From positions 1 to 39,291 of the IMG/VR virus record IMGVR_UViG_3300032286_001259: DNA of 39,291 bases. One strand, given 5' to 3'. The stretch's first letter is position 1. Each line of letters starts with the position of its first letter. This document shows positions 1-7,205 of this stretch, piece after piece. The stretch is from a virus. The translations under genes and the position numbers were made by a program. The notes below the pieces were generated by a model, which was given only the letters and a program-made list of their open reading frames with translations, was not told where the DNA came from and ran no database searches.

Positions 1-1465
1 AGTCTAGCTCGCGCCCCAGTTCAGTAATTTCTACACTGAGATCATTTTGAAATACCACACTGTGTGGCAGCCCAATAGTTTTAGTATAGTGGTCTAGTCT
101 AGCATTAAGATAAGCTAGATTTTGATCAATGATACGCTTGCGGATAAAGCTGTCTTTGCTGGTCAGCAGTTTGTGTAGGAACTCTTGATGTTCGCGCACA
201 CGGTTCAGTGAATTAATTGTGCTGTAGTCAATCTCTTCCAAGCTGGCTCGACGCATTTCGTCAATCTGCTCTTGATAAGGATCTACTTCATCAGCCCTAG
301 TCAACAACTGCTGCTCTAGCGTAGTCAAATTGTTTTGATGTGTTAGAGCAGCTTCCAGTGTTGGATAGTATGTTACAGGCTTGGTGTCAGCCATGTTGAT
401 AGCTGCAATATCATCTAGGATTTGATTTAGTTCAGCTGTCGCTCGATTAAATTCTTCATAAGACTCTTCAAAATTTGTTACAGCAGCGGCAGTCATGGTC
501 TCGTGCTTGTGATCATGTAGTGCTTGTTCACAAGCTGGGCAAGTACGATCAGCTAGTTGCTCTACTTCACGCTGATACTTGGCTAGTGTTCGTTCTGCTT
601 GTGCTACAGATCTTTCTAGTGTAGCACGTTGTTTGCTTAAACTGGTAAAGCGAGCAAACTGTTCGTTATAGTCTTTGAGCAGTGCATGTTGGGCAATTTC
701 TGCAGCAATATCCACTGACTGTAGTTCAGCAATAGCAGTAGCAAAGGCCTTAATGTCTTCTGCTTGTTTGTTGAGCCAAACAGTTTGTCTGCGTTCGATA
801 CCGCTAATTTGCTCTTGAATACGAGCATTAGCCGTTTGTATGCCCTTGATGCGGTATTCTTCACTGGTAATCTCGTCTTTAACAACTTTGATAGACTCTT
901 TAAGACGTTCTGCCCGCTCACTGAGCTGTGTGATGCCCAGCAACTGCTCAATCAGCTGACGCTGTTCGCCGGACTTCAAATTCAAAAACGGCTCGCTATA
1001 GGTGTTTAGTGCAACAATGTGTTTGAACATGTCAGCACTCATACCTAATGTGCGCTCAATGTGCCCTTGTGTTTCTCGACTATCGCCCTGACTGTTGTCG
1101 TCTGTGCTGCTTTGCTCTTGATTGTTAACGTAGAATTTTAGCAGATTTGGCTTGCGCCCACGTTCAATTCTATAGTCAACACCAGCAACTGCAAAGTCTA
1201 CCGTAACAATCATACCACGTGTATTGGTACGATTGATCAGGTTGTCCTTTTTGATATTGGCAATAGCTGAGCCATACAGCACATAGCTGAGTGCGTTTAG
1301 TATAGTGGTTTTGCCTACGCCGTTGCGTGATCCTGCATCAGACCCGCCTAGGTCAAGATTTTCACCTAATACTAGATTTAGTTGGCTGTTGTTGAAGTCT
1401 ACGCACTGTGTTACATTGCCAACGCTTTGAAAGTTCTTACAGGTTAAGTTTTTGATTACAATCAT
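1..1465 (-). CDS. gp46: gp46-like recombination endonuclease large subunit (SbcC/Rad50 family), 3' end outside window
   Basis: ATPase subunit of the gp46/gp47 complex that resects DNA ends for T4-type recombination-dependent replication. The frame is open from an ATG at 1465 to position 1, giving 488 residues. T4 gp46 is about 560, so the C-terminal signature and Walker B half lies outside the window. Seen: an N-terminal Walker A loop SRNGVGKTT (residues 46-54), a long Glu/Gln/Lys-rich coiled-coil stretch from about residue 170, and a CPAC zinc hook at residues 309-312, the dimerisation clasp of Rad50/SbcC. The start codon overlaps the gp47 stop (ATGA), so the two are translationally coupled. 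I see nothing odd apart from the truncation by the window edge. Family assignment is very secure. Confidence 0.93.
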   Translation of the reverse strand, partial: MIVIKNLTCKNFQSVGNVTQCVDFNNSQLNLVLGENLDLGGSDAGSRNGVGKTTILNALSYVLYGSAIANIKKDNLINRTNTRGMIVTVDFAVAGVDYRIERGRKPNLLKFYVNNQEQSSTDDNSQGDSRETQGHIERTLGMSADMFKHIVALNTYSEPFLNLKSGEQRQLIEQLLGITQLSERAERLKESIKVVKDEITSEEYRIKGIQTANARIQEQISGIERRQTVWLNKQAEDIKAFATAIAELQSVDIAAEIAQHALLKDYNEQFARFTSLSKQRATLERSVAQAERTLAKYQREVEQLADRTCPACEQALHDHKHETMTAAAVTNFEESYEEFNRATAELNQILDDIAAINMADTKPVTYYPTLEAALTHQNNLTTLEQQLLTRADEVDPYQEQIDEMRRASLEEIDYSTINSLNRVREHQEFLHKLLTSKDSFIRKRIIDQNLAYLNARLDHYTKTIGLPHSVVFQNDLSVEITELGRELD

Positions 1466-2475
1466 AAATTACGGTAAATTTCCAGCAGGAGATTTTTATC
1501 AAAGCTGTCACTGGCAATGTTTTGAATCTCTTGTGTAACAATTTGGTCTACGCTTTCAAATTTTACTGCTTCGCCTGTAGTGAATTCGCTTTCGGCACCT
1601 GCTTTAGGAATTAGTGTTAATTCTCTAAGTTGGTACTTGGGTGCAAACTGTTCCTTGATAAATGCAGCTTCTTCGTAACTGATGTCAATGTCTATATTAG
1701 CACGAACATTCATTTTAGGCCTAAGGATTTGTTCGGTATTGGTCAGCAGTTCGCTCAAATTCAGTGTCCTGTACGTGGGCTGATTGGGCCAAGCATGATA
1801 TTCAGGCACTCCGCCCCATTCCAGTATCATTGCGCCACGAGCATCGTCTTGGGCATCACTGAAATTGTGCGGAAAAGCATTGCCAATGTAAGTTATGTTG
1901 CCCTGTGTTTGGCGCTTGTGAAAGTGCCCACTGAATACATGGTCAAACCCACGAAAGTCGTCTAGCGCAATATCACCATGATCTGGCATTCGCACCATTG
2001 CGTTCATGTAAAAGTTAGGCAGTTCAAAGTGTCCTAACAAATATTGACCACGCAAACGAGGGATACGCTTGTGATCACCGGGCACCAGCCATGGGCTAAT
2101 AGCCACATTGCCTTCTTCAAAAAAGTCATTGATGATATTAACACCGGGTATGTGTCGAGCCCAACTAACGCTTTGAACATCCCTGCGATCACGATAAAAC
2201 AAATCGTGATTGCCGGGAATAAAAAACACTTGGCCAAACCCGGCAGCCAACTGCTCAACACCACGAATACTGTAGTCCAGTGTTAGAATATTGATTGCAG
2301 CACGGTTGTTGTTCCAGTCGCCTAGAACAAAAACAGTATCACACCCTTGGGCACGACCAAACTCAATTGCCCACTTGACGAATTCGTCACAGTCGGTGTT
2401 GTGTGCAACGGAATTGGACTTCAGTCCATAGTGAATATCTGTGATGAAAATTGCTCGTTTGAATAGATTACTCAT
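1462..2475 (-). CDS. gp47: gp47-like recombination endonuclease small subunit (SbcD/Mre11 family)
   Basis: Metal-dependent nuclease subunit partnering gp46. The 337 residues match the usual gp47 length (T4 about 339). Calcineurin-type phosphoesterase motifs are all visible in order: DIH at residues 13-15, GDWNN with D53, GNHD at 88-91, and GHFH at 183-186. These ligate the two catalytic metals. The C-terminal part is the expected capping/gp46-binding region. The start is ATG at 2475. A sigma70-like promoter lies directly upstream in the gap to gp55, so close that the mRNA would have almost no leader and no Shine-Dalgarno is visible. The gene overlaps gp46 by 4 bases. The order gp55-gp47-gp46 on one strand resembles T4. 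Confidence 0.93.
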   Translation of the reverse strand: MSNLFKRAIFITDIHYGLKSNSVAHNTDCDEFVKWAIEFGRAQGCDTVFVLGDWNNNRAAINILTLDYSIRGVEQLAAGFGQVFFIPGNHDLFYRDRRDVQSVSWARHIPGVNIINDFFEEGNVAISPWLVPGDHKRIPRLRGQYLLGHFELPNFYMNAMVRMPDHGDIALDDFRGFDHVFSGHFHKRQTQGNITYIGNAFPHNFSDAQDDARGAMILEWGGVPEYHAWPNQPTYRTLNLSELLTNTEQILRPKMNVRANIDIDISYEEAAFIKEQFAPKYQLRELTLIPKAGAESEFTTGEAVKFESVDQIVTQEIQNIASDSFDKNLLLEIYRNL

Positions 2476-2480
2476 GCAGC

Positions 2481-2510
2481 ATTATAGCATCGGCGTAGGG
2501 TAATAAGCAA
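2481..2510 (-). promoter_or_regulatory. sigma70-like promoter before gp47
   Basis: On the minus strand TTGCTT (bases 2510-2505) and a consensus TATAAT (2486-2481) are separated by 18 bases. Predicted initiation falls at or within a few bases of the gp47 ATG, implying a leaderless or nearly leaderless message. The -35 box is weak and shares TTGCT with the gp55 promoter. Confidence 0.4.
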
Positions 2511-2519
2511 TGATAAAGG

Positions 2520-3353
2520 TTATTCATCGTGTCCCCCGCCCCATTCACCTTGACGAGTAAAGCTGGGAGTGTAGTGATTCATCTCTAAGATGTCGTCACG
2601 AATGGTTTGATGTTTCTTTTCTACGCTGAGTACACGTAGGAAGCTGTTTTTGAGAATTTGAGTAAAGTACGCAAATGGATTGCTGCTGCGGCTCTCGTCA
2701 AACTTTAGTGCAATGGCACTGAGGTGCAGCAGTGCTTGACAGCGCATCTCATCATTGTAAGTGTAATTGCGCCAGTTGGCCCTAGTACCATATCGATCTG
2801 TTAATTTAATAAACATAACAGCTAGATTATTGGTGATGACGCCGTGATCCATGCAAAATTCACCAGTTACTAAATCGCCTTTCCAATGACTTTTACCTAC
2901 GCATACCAGCTGATCTTGATCATCAAACTTCCAATGTTGGAAGGGTGGAAAGTTGACCTTGGCATAGGTCAGTGGCTGTTCAAGTGGAACAATGTCGGTA
3001 AATTCGATTGATTCATCCTCAACTACGTCAAGTAGCTCCACCGCAATTGTTTTTTTACTTTTGGTTTTAGGAACTTTGGGTTCAACTTCAGGAATATGTG
3101 ACCAACTCATTAATCTAAAAATTAGTGCAGTCTTTGGTACAGTGACAGGATCAATTACAGTGCTGGTTTCTTTTTTGGCTCGATCCACAAAAGTTTGCCT
3201 TGCTTCTGTTATTCGTTCTTCAGTTATTTCAGTTAAGTCTTTAACTATGCAGTCAAACACATGGTAAGAACGATCGGTGAATACACTGTATGTGGCTTTG
3301 CTGCGATTTATTTCGCGCATGAGATCGCGATTTGTTAGATATATTGTGGCCAT
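2520..3353 (-). CDS. gp55: gp55-like sigma factor for late transcription, N-terminally extended
   Basis: Phage sigma subunit that, with host core RNA polymerase, recognises the T4-type late box TATAAATA. Of its 277 residues, the recognisable sigma-region-2 core is about 172-268, with NWRNYTYNDEMR, then SSNPFAYFTQILKNSFLRVL and EKKHQTIRDD. This corresponds to the helix set of T4 gp55. The first ~165 residues are additional: T4 gp55 is only 185 residues in total. The extension contains a helical start, an acidic stretch and an NFPPFQHW-SHWKGDL segment that I associate, from memory, with gp55 of pelagic T4-like phages. The start is ATG at 3353 with AGGA upstream. It has its own early-type promoter and diverges from the tail module it is expected to activate. 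Confidence 0.85.
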   Translation of the reverse strand: MATIYLTNRDLMREINRSKATYSVFTDRSYHVFDCIVKDLTEITEERITEARQTFVDRAKKETSTVIDPVTVPKTALIFRLMSWSHIPEVEPKVPKTKSKKTIAVELLDVVEDESIEFTDIVPLEQPLTYAKVNFPPFQHWKFDDQDQLVCVGKSHWKGDLVTGEFCMDHGVITNNLAVMFIKLTDRYGTRANWRNYTYNDEMRCQALLHLSAIALKFDESRSSNPFAYFTQILKNSFLRVLSVEKKHQTIRDDILEMNHYTPSFTRQGEWGGGHDE

Positions 3354-3382
3354 GTAATTCCTATAAATTCAAATATGCATGT

Positions 3383-3411
3383 ATTTTACACGATAAATAC
3401 TAGATGAGCAA
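3383..3411 (-). promoter_or_regulatory. sigma70-like promoter for gp55
   Basis: Minus-strand TTGCTC (3411-3406), a 17-base spacer and TAAAAT (3388-3383). Initiation near 3376 leaves a leader of roughly 22 bases containing AGGA before the gp55 ATG. This would be an early promoter, giving gp55 before late boxes are used. Confidence 0.5.
3392..3399 (+). promoter_or_regulatory. T4-type late promoter box, start of tail module
   Basis: GATAAATA, seven of eight matches to the T4 late consensus TATAAATA, placed 32 bases before the ATG at 3424. That is the same distance as the box in front of gp6. It lies inside the region occupied by the oppositely oriented gp55 promoter. Confidence 0.55.
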
Positions 3412-3423
3412 CCTTATAACATC

Positions 3424-4320
3424 ATGCCCAATAGAATTAGTACTGGTAAACTAATACAGCAACAAGCCAAAGGTGTAGCGACCGGGTTTGTATCAGATGT
3501 TGCTAGTACCTTCGTTAGTAATTTATTTAGACGAAAACAGCCTCCGTCGAACATACTGTCGCGGCGTGACAGCAACACTCGATTAGCAACAATTCGTTCA
3601 GATCTCTACGAGGATAACAAACTGCCGGCTGCAGATGTGATATTTAACAGTTCGGTTAACCCTTATGCAAAAGATGTTACAGTTGAGCAACTTTCAAAAA
3701 TTGGCGGCACCCAAGCGGCCAATCCTTCGGACTGGCGTGTTCGATTAGATCTTGGGGCAAATAATCGATCCTTTTTTAATAGTAAATTATTGCAGAGTTT
3801 AAACAGTACCAAAGGAGTTGTGTTTCCCTATACTCCGCAACTGATTATAACACATAGTGCAAATTACATCGCAACGCCTATAACCCATGCAAATTTTCAA
3901 CAGTACACATATTCTAATAGCGATATTGCAGCGATACAGATATCTGGGGATTTTTCAGCGCAAAACCAAGATGAGGGACGGTACTTGTTGGCTGCAATAC
4001 ATTTTTTTAGAACAGTAACAAAAATGTATTTTGGGACTGATTCTTCAGCACCAGCCGGGACTCCTCCGCCAATATTGTTTTTGTCAGCGCACGGCCCGCA
4101 ACTGTTTAACCGTGTACCGGTAGTGGTCACCAGTTTTGTTAGCACATTTCCGTCGGATGTTGACTATGTCTACATAAATGGTGAAGGTGGGCAAACTCGA
4201 GTTCCTACGTTTATGAATTTAGCAGTTTCGGTACAACCAGTGTTTAATAGGCGGCAATCTAAAAGTTTTTCATTGGATCGATTTGCTAAAGGGGAATTGC
4301 TGTCTCGAGGCTATATCTAA
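3424..4320 (+). CDS. gp48: gp48/gp54-family baseplate tail-tube cap/initiator
   Basis: Expected to sit on top of the baseplate hub and start tail-tube polymerisation. Of its 298 residues, an N-terminal ~100 are variable. A central tube-like segment follows with VFPYTPQLIITHSANY, then FSAQNQDEGRYLLAAIHFFR and the proline-rich PPPILFLSAHG. The C-terminal part has the SVQPVFNRRQS pattern typical of this family in marine T4-like phages. It is the first gene after the divergent spacer and is immediately followed by gp53, as in related phages. T4 gp48 and gp54 are structurally related, so I cannot fully separate them; gp48 is preferred by context. No Shine-Dalgarno is visible. Confidence 0.65.
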   Translation: MPNRISTGKLIQQQAKGVATGFVSDVASTFVSNLFRRKQPPSNILSRRDSNTRLATIRSDLYEDNKLPAADVIFNSSVNPYAKDVTVEQLSKIGGTQAANPSDWRVRLDLGANNRSFFNSKLLQSLNSTKGVVFPYTPQLIITHSANYIATPITHANFQQYTYSNSDIAAIQISGDFSAQNQDEGRYLLAAIHFFRTVTKMYFGTDSSAPAGTPPPILFLSAHGPQLFNRVPVVVTSFVSTFPSDVDYVYINGEGGQTRVPTFMNLAVSVQPVFNRRQSKSFSLDRFAKGELLSRGYI

Positions 4321-4620
4321 ATGACTGTTTATTCTAATCGCAGCCCCTATTTCAACACCAAAACTTTTGGTAATTTTTTAGATGTCATGACTAATCGTCC
4401 CATTCCTTCTGACTCGTCGGATTCACTAATTACCATAAGTTCAACTTATCATCAACGTCCAGATTTGTTGGCGTTTGACCTTTATGGCGACAGCAGACTA
4501 TGGTGGGTATTTGCAATGCGAAATCCTGATATACTAGAGGATTCAATATTTGACTTTACTAGCGGGACACAAATTTATGTTTCTGCAGCAGACACAGTGT
4601 TAACAGCATTGGGGGTTTAG
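4321..4620 (+). CDS. gp53: gp53-like baseplate wedge subunit
   Basis: Small wedge protein that joins neighbouring wedges around the hub. At 99 residues it is shorter than T4 gp53 (196) but close to the length usual in marine relatives. The diagnostic block is FDLYGDSRLWWVFAMRNPD (residues 52-70), followed by a short LysM-like end with FDFTSGTQIYV. The ATG directly follows the gp48 stop with no gap, so translation is probably coupled. Confidence 0.85.
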   Translation: MTVYSNRSPYFNTKTFGNFLDVMTNRPIPSDSSDSLITISSTYHQRPDLLAFDLYGDSRLWWVFAMRNPDILEDSIFDFTSGTQIYVSAADTVLTALGV

Positions 4621-4625
4621 TATAA

Positions 4626-7205
4626 ATGGCTACTACCGGCGTTGGTGAACCATTTAATAAACAGTATCCATCAGGATTTACTTTCCCAATCAATGAAGAT
4701 GTTTTTCGGAGAAAAAATCCAGCTGCCTTCAAAGCATATAAAACATTCATAAAAAACTCTTATGAGGAAGCTGTAGCAGAAGGTACTCCTCCAACTATAG
4801 CTCTAGAAAGAGCCAATGATATAGGACGACGGTTTTATTTTCAAGAGGCAGTTAAAGTTGGCGCAGCCGTAGACCCTAATCCTAACGACACCAGGCCCGA
4901 CTCAATCGCACCGGTACCCGAATCCAGTAGTAGACCAAAGCCATTGCCAACAACAACTTCAAGAACAACAACTCCAAGACCGCCCCCACCCCCACCCCCG
5001 TCCCCAGCACCAAGACCGCCACAAAGTACTACGGGCACTACGGGAACGACTAAAACAAGCGGTAGTGGGTCAACACCTAAATCTAAGGTGTCGCCTAATG
5101 TACTGCATAATTATGTCAATTATACTTACAGACTGAGTTTATACGCATTAAAAAGTAGCGAATTTAACCGATTAGTAGTTAATCCTCAAGCCAAAGTCGA
5201 TAAAGCATTGTTGATAAGTTCAGGCGGCAGCGGAAAAAATAAAGCCGCGGCGTTTGATCTAGATTTTTATTTTGAGGATTTAGATGTAGCTACTATTATT
5301 TCCCCTACATCTACCAATAGAGAAACAAATGCATATGATGTAAACTTCACTATATTTGAGCCCAATGGATGTACTTTAATTGATCGGCTGATTGCGGTTA
5401 CAAAAAAACTTGCAGGCCCAAGCGAGGACAACTATCTAACCATGCCGTATCTGCTTGAAATAAGTTTTTTAGGCTATGATGAAATGGGCAATCCCAAGTC
5501 AATAGGCGTTGCAAACAAAATTATCCCGGTTTATTTGACTGATATGAAAATAAAACCCAATTTTGATGGCACACGTTATGTTATTCGCGCTCAACCTTTT
5601 AATCAAAACGCCTTAACACAAACTGCTGGAATTGTGCCAGTGAACTGTGAAATCAAAGCAGACACAATTGACGCACTGTTTAGGTCAACTGGGGTTCTTG
5701 GTACTGGCGTTTCACAAGCTGTTAATTCTTTTGGTGATGTTATACGCCAGTCTGAAGAAACTCTAAATACATCTGACAATGCCCTTGAACGTGATGCTGC
5801 AACTCGGCAAGCAGCAAATGCTAGAGAACAAGTGAAAAAACCAATTACGGCGTCAAGTCTAGGAAATTTTCTAAATGAATGGCAGAAGTATTTGGTTGAT
5901 AATGAAATGATTGGGGTCGCAGACGAATATGATTTTTTATTTGAACCCGAGATTGGATCATCTAAAGTTATATTGCCTCAACTAAATCCGGTACAGGACG
6001 TCCCTACCAATAACAGTAGGAGTTCAGCAGATGCAACGTCTCTAGCATTATTAAATGCTCGCAGGGCAGGTATTGTAGGATCTGCAGGAACTGGTGTTAC
6101 TAGAATATTTGCTGGAACCAGTATCACTCAAATTTTAGGGTATGCAGTTCGACATTGTAGTTTTATCTTAGATCAACTGCCAGATACTAGTCAAACACCA
6201 CAAACACCTGCTAATAATACTGATGCTAGGGGTTCTACCACAACAGATTCAGCCAGAAATAATGCTCAATCCAGTGTAAAAGAAGAGAAAATTTTAAAAT
6301 GGTTTTGGGTAACTCCACGAGTAGAAATTAAAGAGTTTGATAAAATTAGAAATACTTACGCTAAAAAAATAACTTATATTGTAAGCATCTATGACAGCCC
6401 AAATCCTCGATATCCAGGCGCACCGCAAGGTCAAGCTCAAGACTATGTGAAAGAGTATAATTATTGGTATACCGGCGATAATACTGACATTTTAAATGTA
6501 GATATTAATTTTGACACAGCTTTTTATACGTCAGTGTCGTTACCAAATTCAGCCACCCTTCAAGGGCAAGTTAGGCCGTCAATGGGAGGAAATGATACTC
6601 AACCCGATGAGCAAACACGCCGCGCCGCTGAGCGTAGCAATTTACTTGCAAAAACTGGACTGCCGTTTCCGGTTGTAAGGTATCCTTCAAAACAACAAGC
6701 TGATTTGAGTGCGGCAGGCAAATCAGCTGTGGACCAAAAATCTATTGCGGCTGACGATTTAGCTGAAAGTTTAATGAGTCGTAGTCGAGGCGATATGGTA
6801 ACTTTGAAATTGGAAATTTTAGGTGACCCTGAATTTATCAAGCAAGATGGTTTGTTCGGTGATGTTCCAAGCCGCAGTTCTAATAAAAACAATGGCAGCT
6901 TGGTTACCAATCATGGCCGAGTCATAGTTAAATTTAATTTTAACTACCCTAATGACTGGGGTCGAGATCGTGGGCTGTTAACTGCTAGGGCGCACAGAAC
7001 AGTTTTTGAAGGCCTATATGGGGTAGTCAAAGTAGATTCAAAATTTGACCGCGGCTTATTCAAACAGACTCTTGATCTTTACCGACTATATGAAAAGGAT
7101 TACGAGGAGCCTCCTGAAGAGCCGGCAGCAAAAATTAATCCCTTGACACGCAGTGTAACAGGTGGGGTAGATCGAGATAACTCTTTAATTGATACGGGAC
7201 AATAA
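4626..7205 (+). CDS. Large baseplate hub protein candidate (gp27 position)
   Basis: 859 residues; not matched with certainty. It sits between gp53 and gp5, where a central-hub component that receives the gp5 trimer would be expected. Seen: an N-terminal domain of about 90 residues with FNKQYPSGFTFPINEDVFRR, then a Pro/Thr/Ser linker (about residues 95-155) with a run of seven prolines near 118-126. A beta-rich region from about 160 contains FDLDFYFEDLDVATII and MPYLLEISFLGYDEMGNP, compatible with a gp27-like hub fold. A long C-terminal half ends in an acidic Glu/Pro tail. The stop overlaps the gp5 start (TAATG). A gp27-type hub is inference from position and style; a tail-length protein is less likely. 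Confidence 0.5.
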   Translation: MATTGVGEPFNKQYPSGFTFPINEDVFRRKNPAAFKAYKTFIKNSYEEAVAEGTPPTIALERANDIGRRFYFQEAVKVGAAVDPNPNDTRPDSIAPVPESSSRPKPLPTTTSRTTTPRPPPPPPPSPAPRPPQSTTGTTGTTKTSGSGSTPKSKVSPNVLHNYVNYTYRLSLYALKSSEFNRLVVNPQAKVDKALLISSGGSGKNKAAAFDLDFYFEDLDVATIISPTSTNRETNAYDVNFTIFEPNGCTLIDRLIAVTKKLAGPSEDNYLTMPYLLEISFLGYDEMGNPKSIGVANKIIPVYLTDMKIKPNFDGTRYVIRAQPFNQNALTQTAGIVPVNCEIKADTIDALFRSTGVLGTGVSQAVNSFGDVIRQSEETLNTSDNALERDAATRQAANAREQVKKPITASSLGNFLNEWQKYLVDNEMIGVADEYDFLFEPEIGSSKVILPQLNPVQDVPTNNSRSSADATSLALLNARRAGIVGSAGTGVTRIFAGTSITQILGYAVRHCSFILDQLPDTSQTPQTPANNTDARGSTTTDSARNNAQSSVKEEKILKWFWVTPRVEIKEFDKIRNTYAKKITYIVSIYDSPNPRYPGAPQGQAQDYVKEYNYWYTGDNTDILNVDINFDTAFYTSVSLPNSATLQGQVRPSMGGNDTQPDEQTRRAAERSNLLAKTGLPFPVVRYPSKQQADLSAAGKSAVDQKSIAADDLAESLMSRSRGDMVTLKLEILGDPEFIKQDGLFGDVPSRSSNKNNGSLVTNHGRVIVKFNFNYPNDWGRDRGLLTARAHRTVFEGLYGVVKVDSKFDRGLFKQTLDLYRLYEKDYEEPPEEPAAKINPLTRSVTGGVDRDNSLIDTGQ

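Noticed and set aside
637-951. Short frame inside the gp46 region
   Set aside because: It is out of frame with gp46, whose own frame is open through the region with Walker A and zinc-hook motifs.
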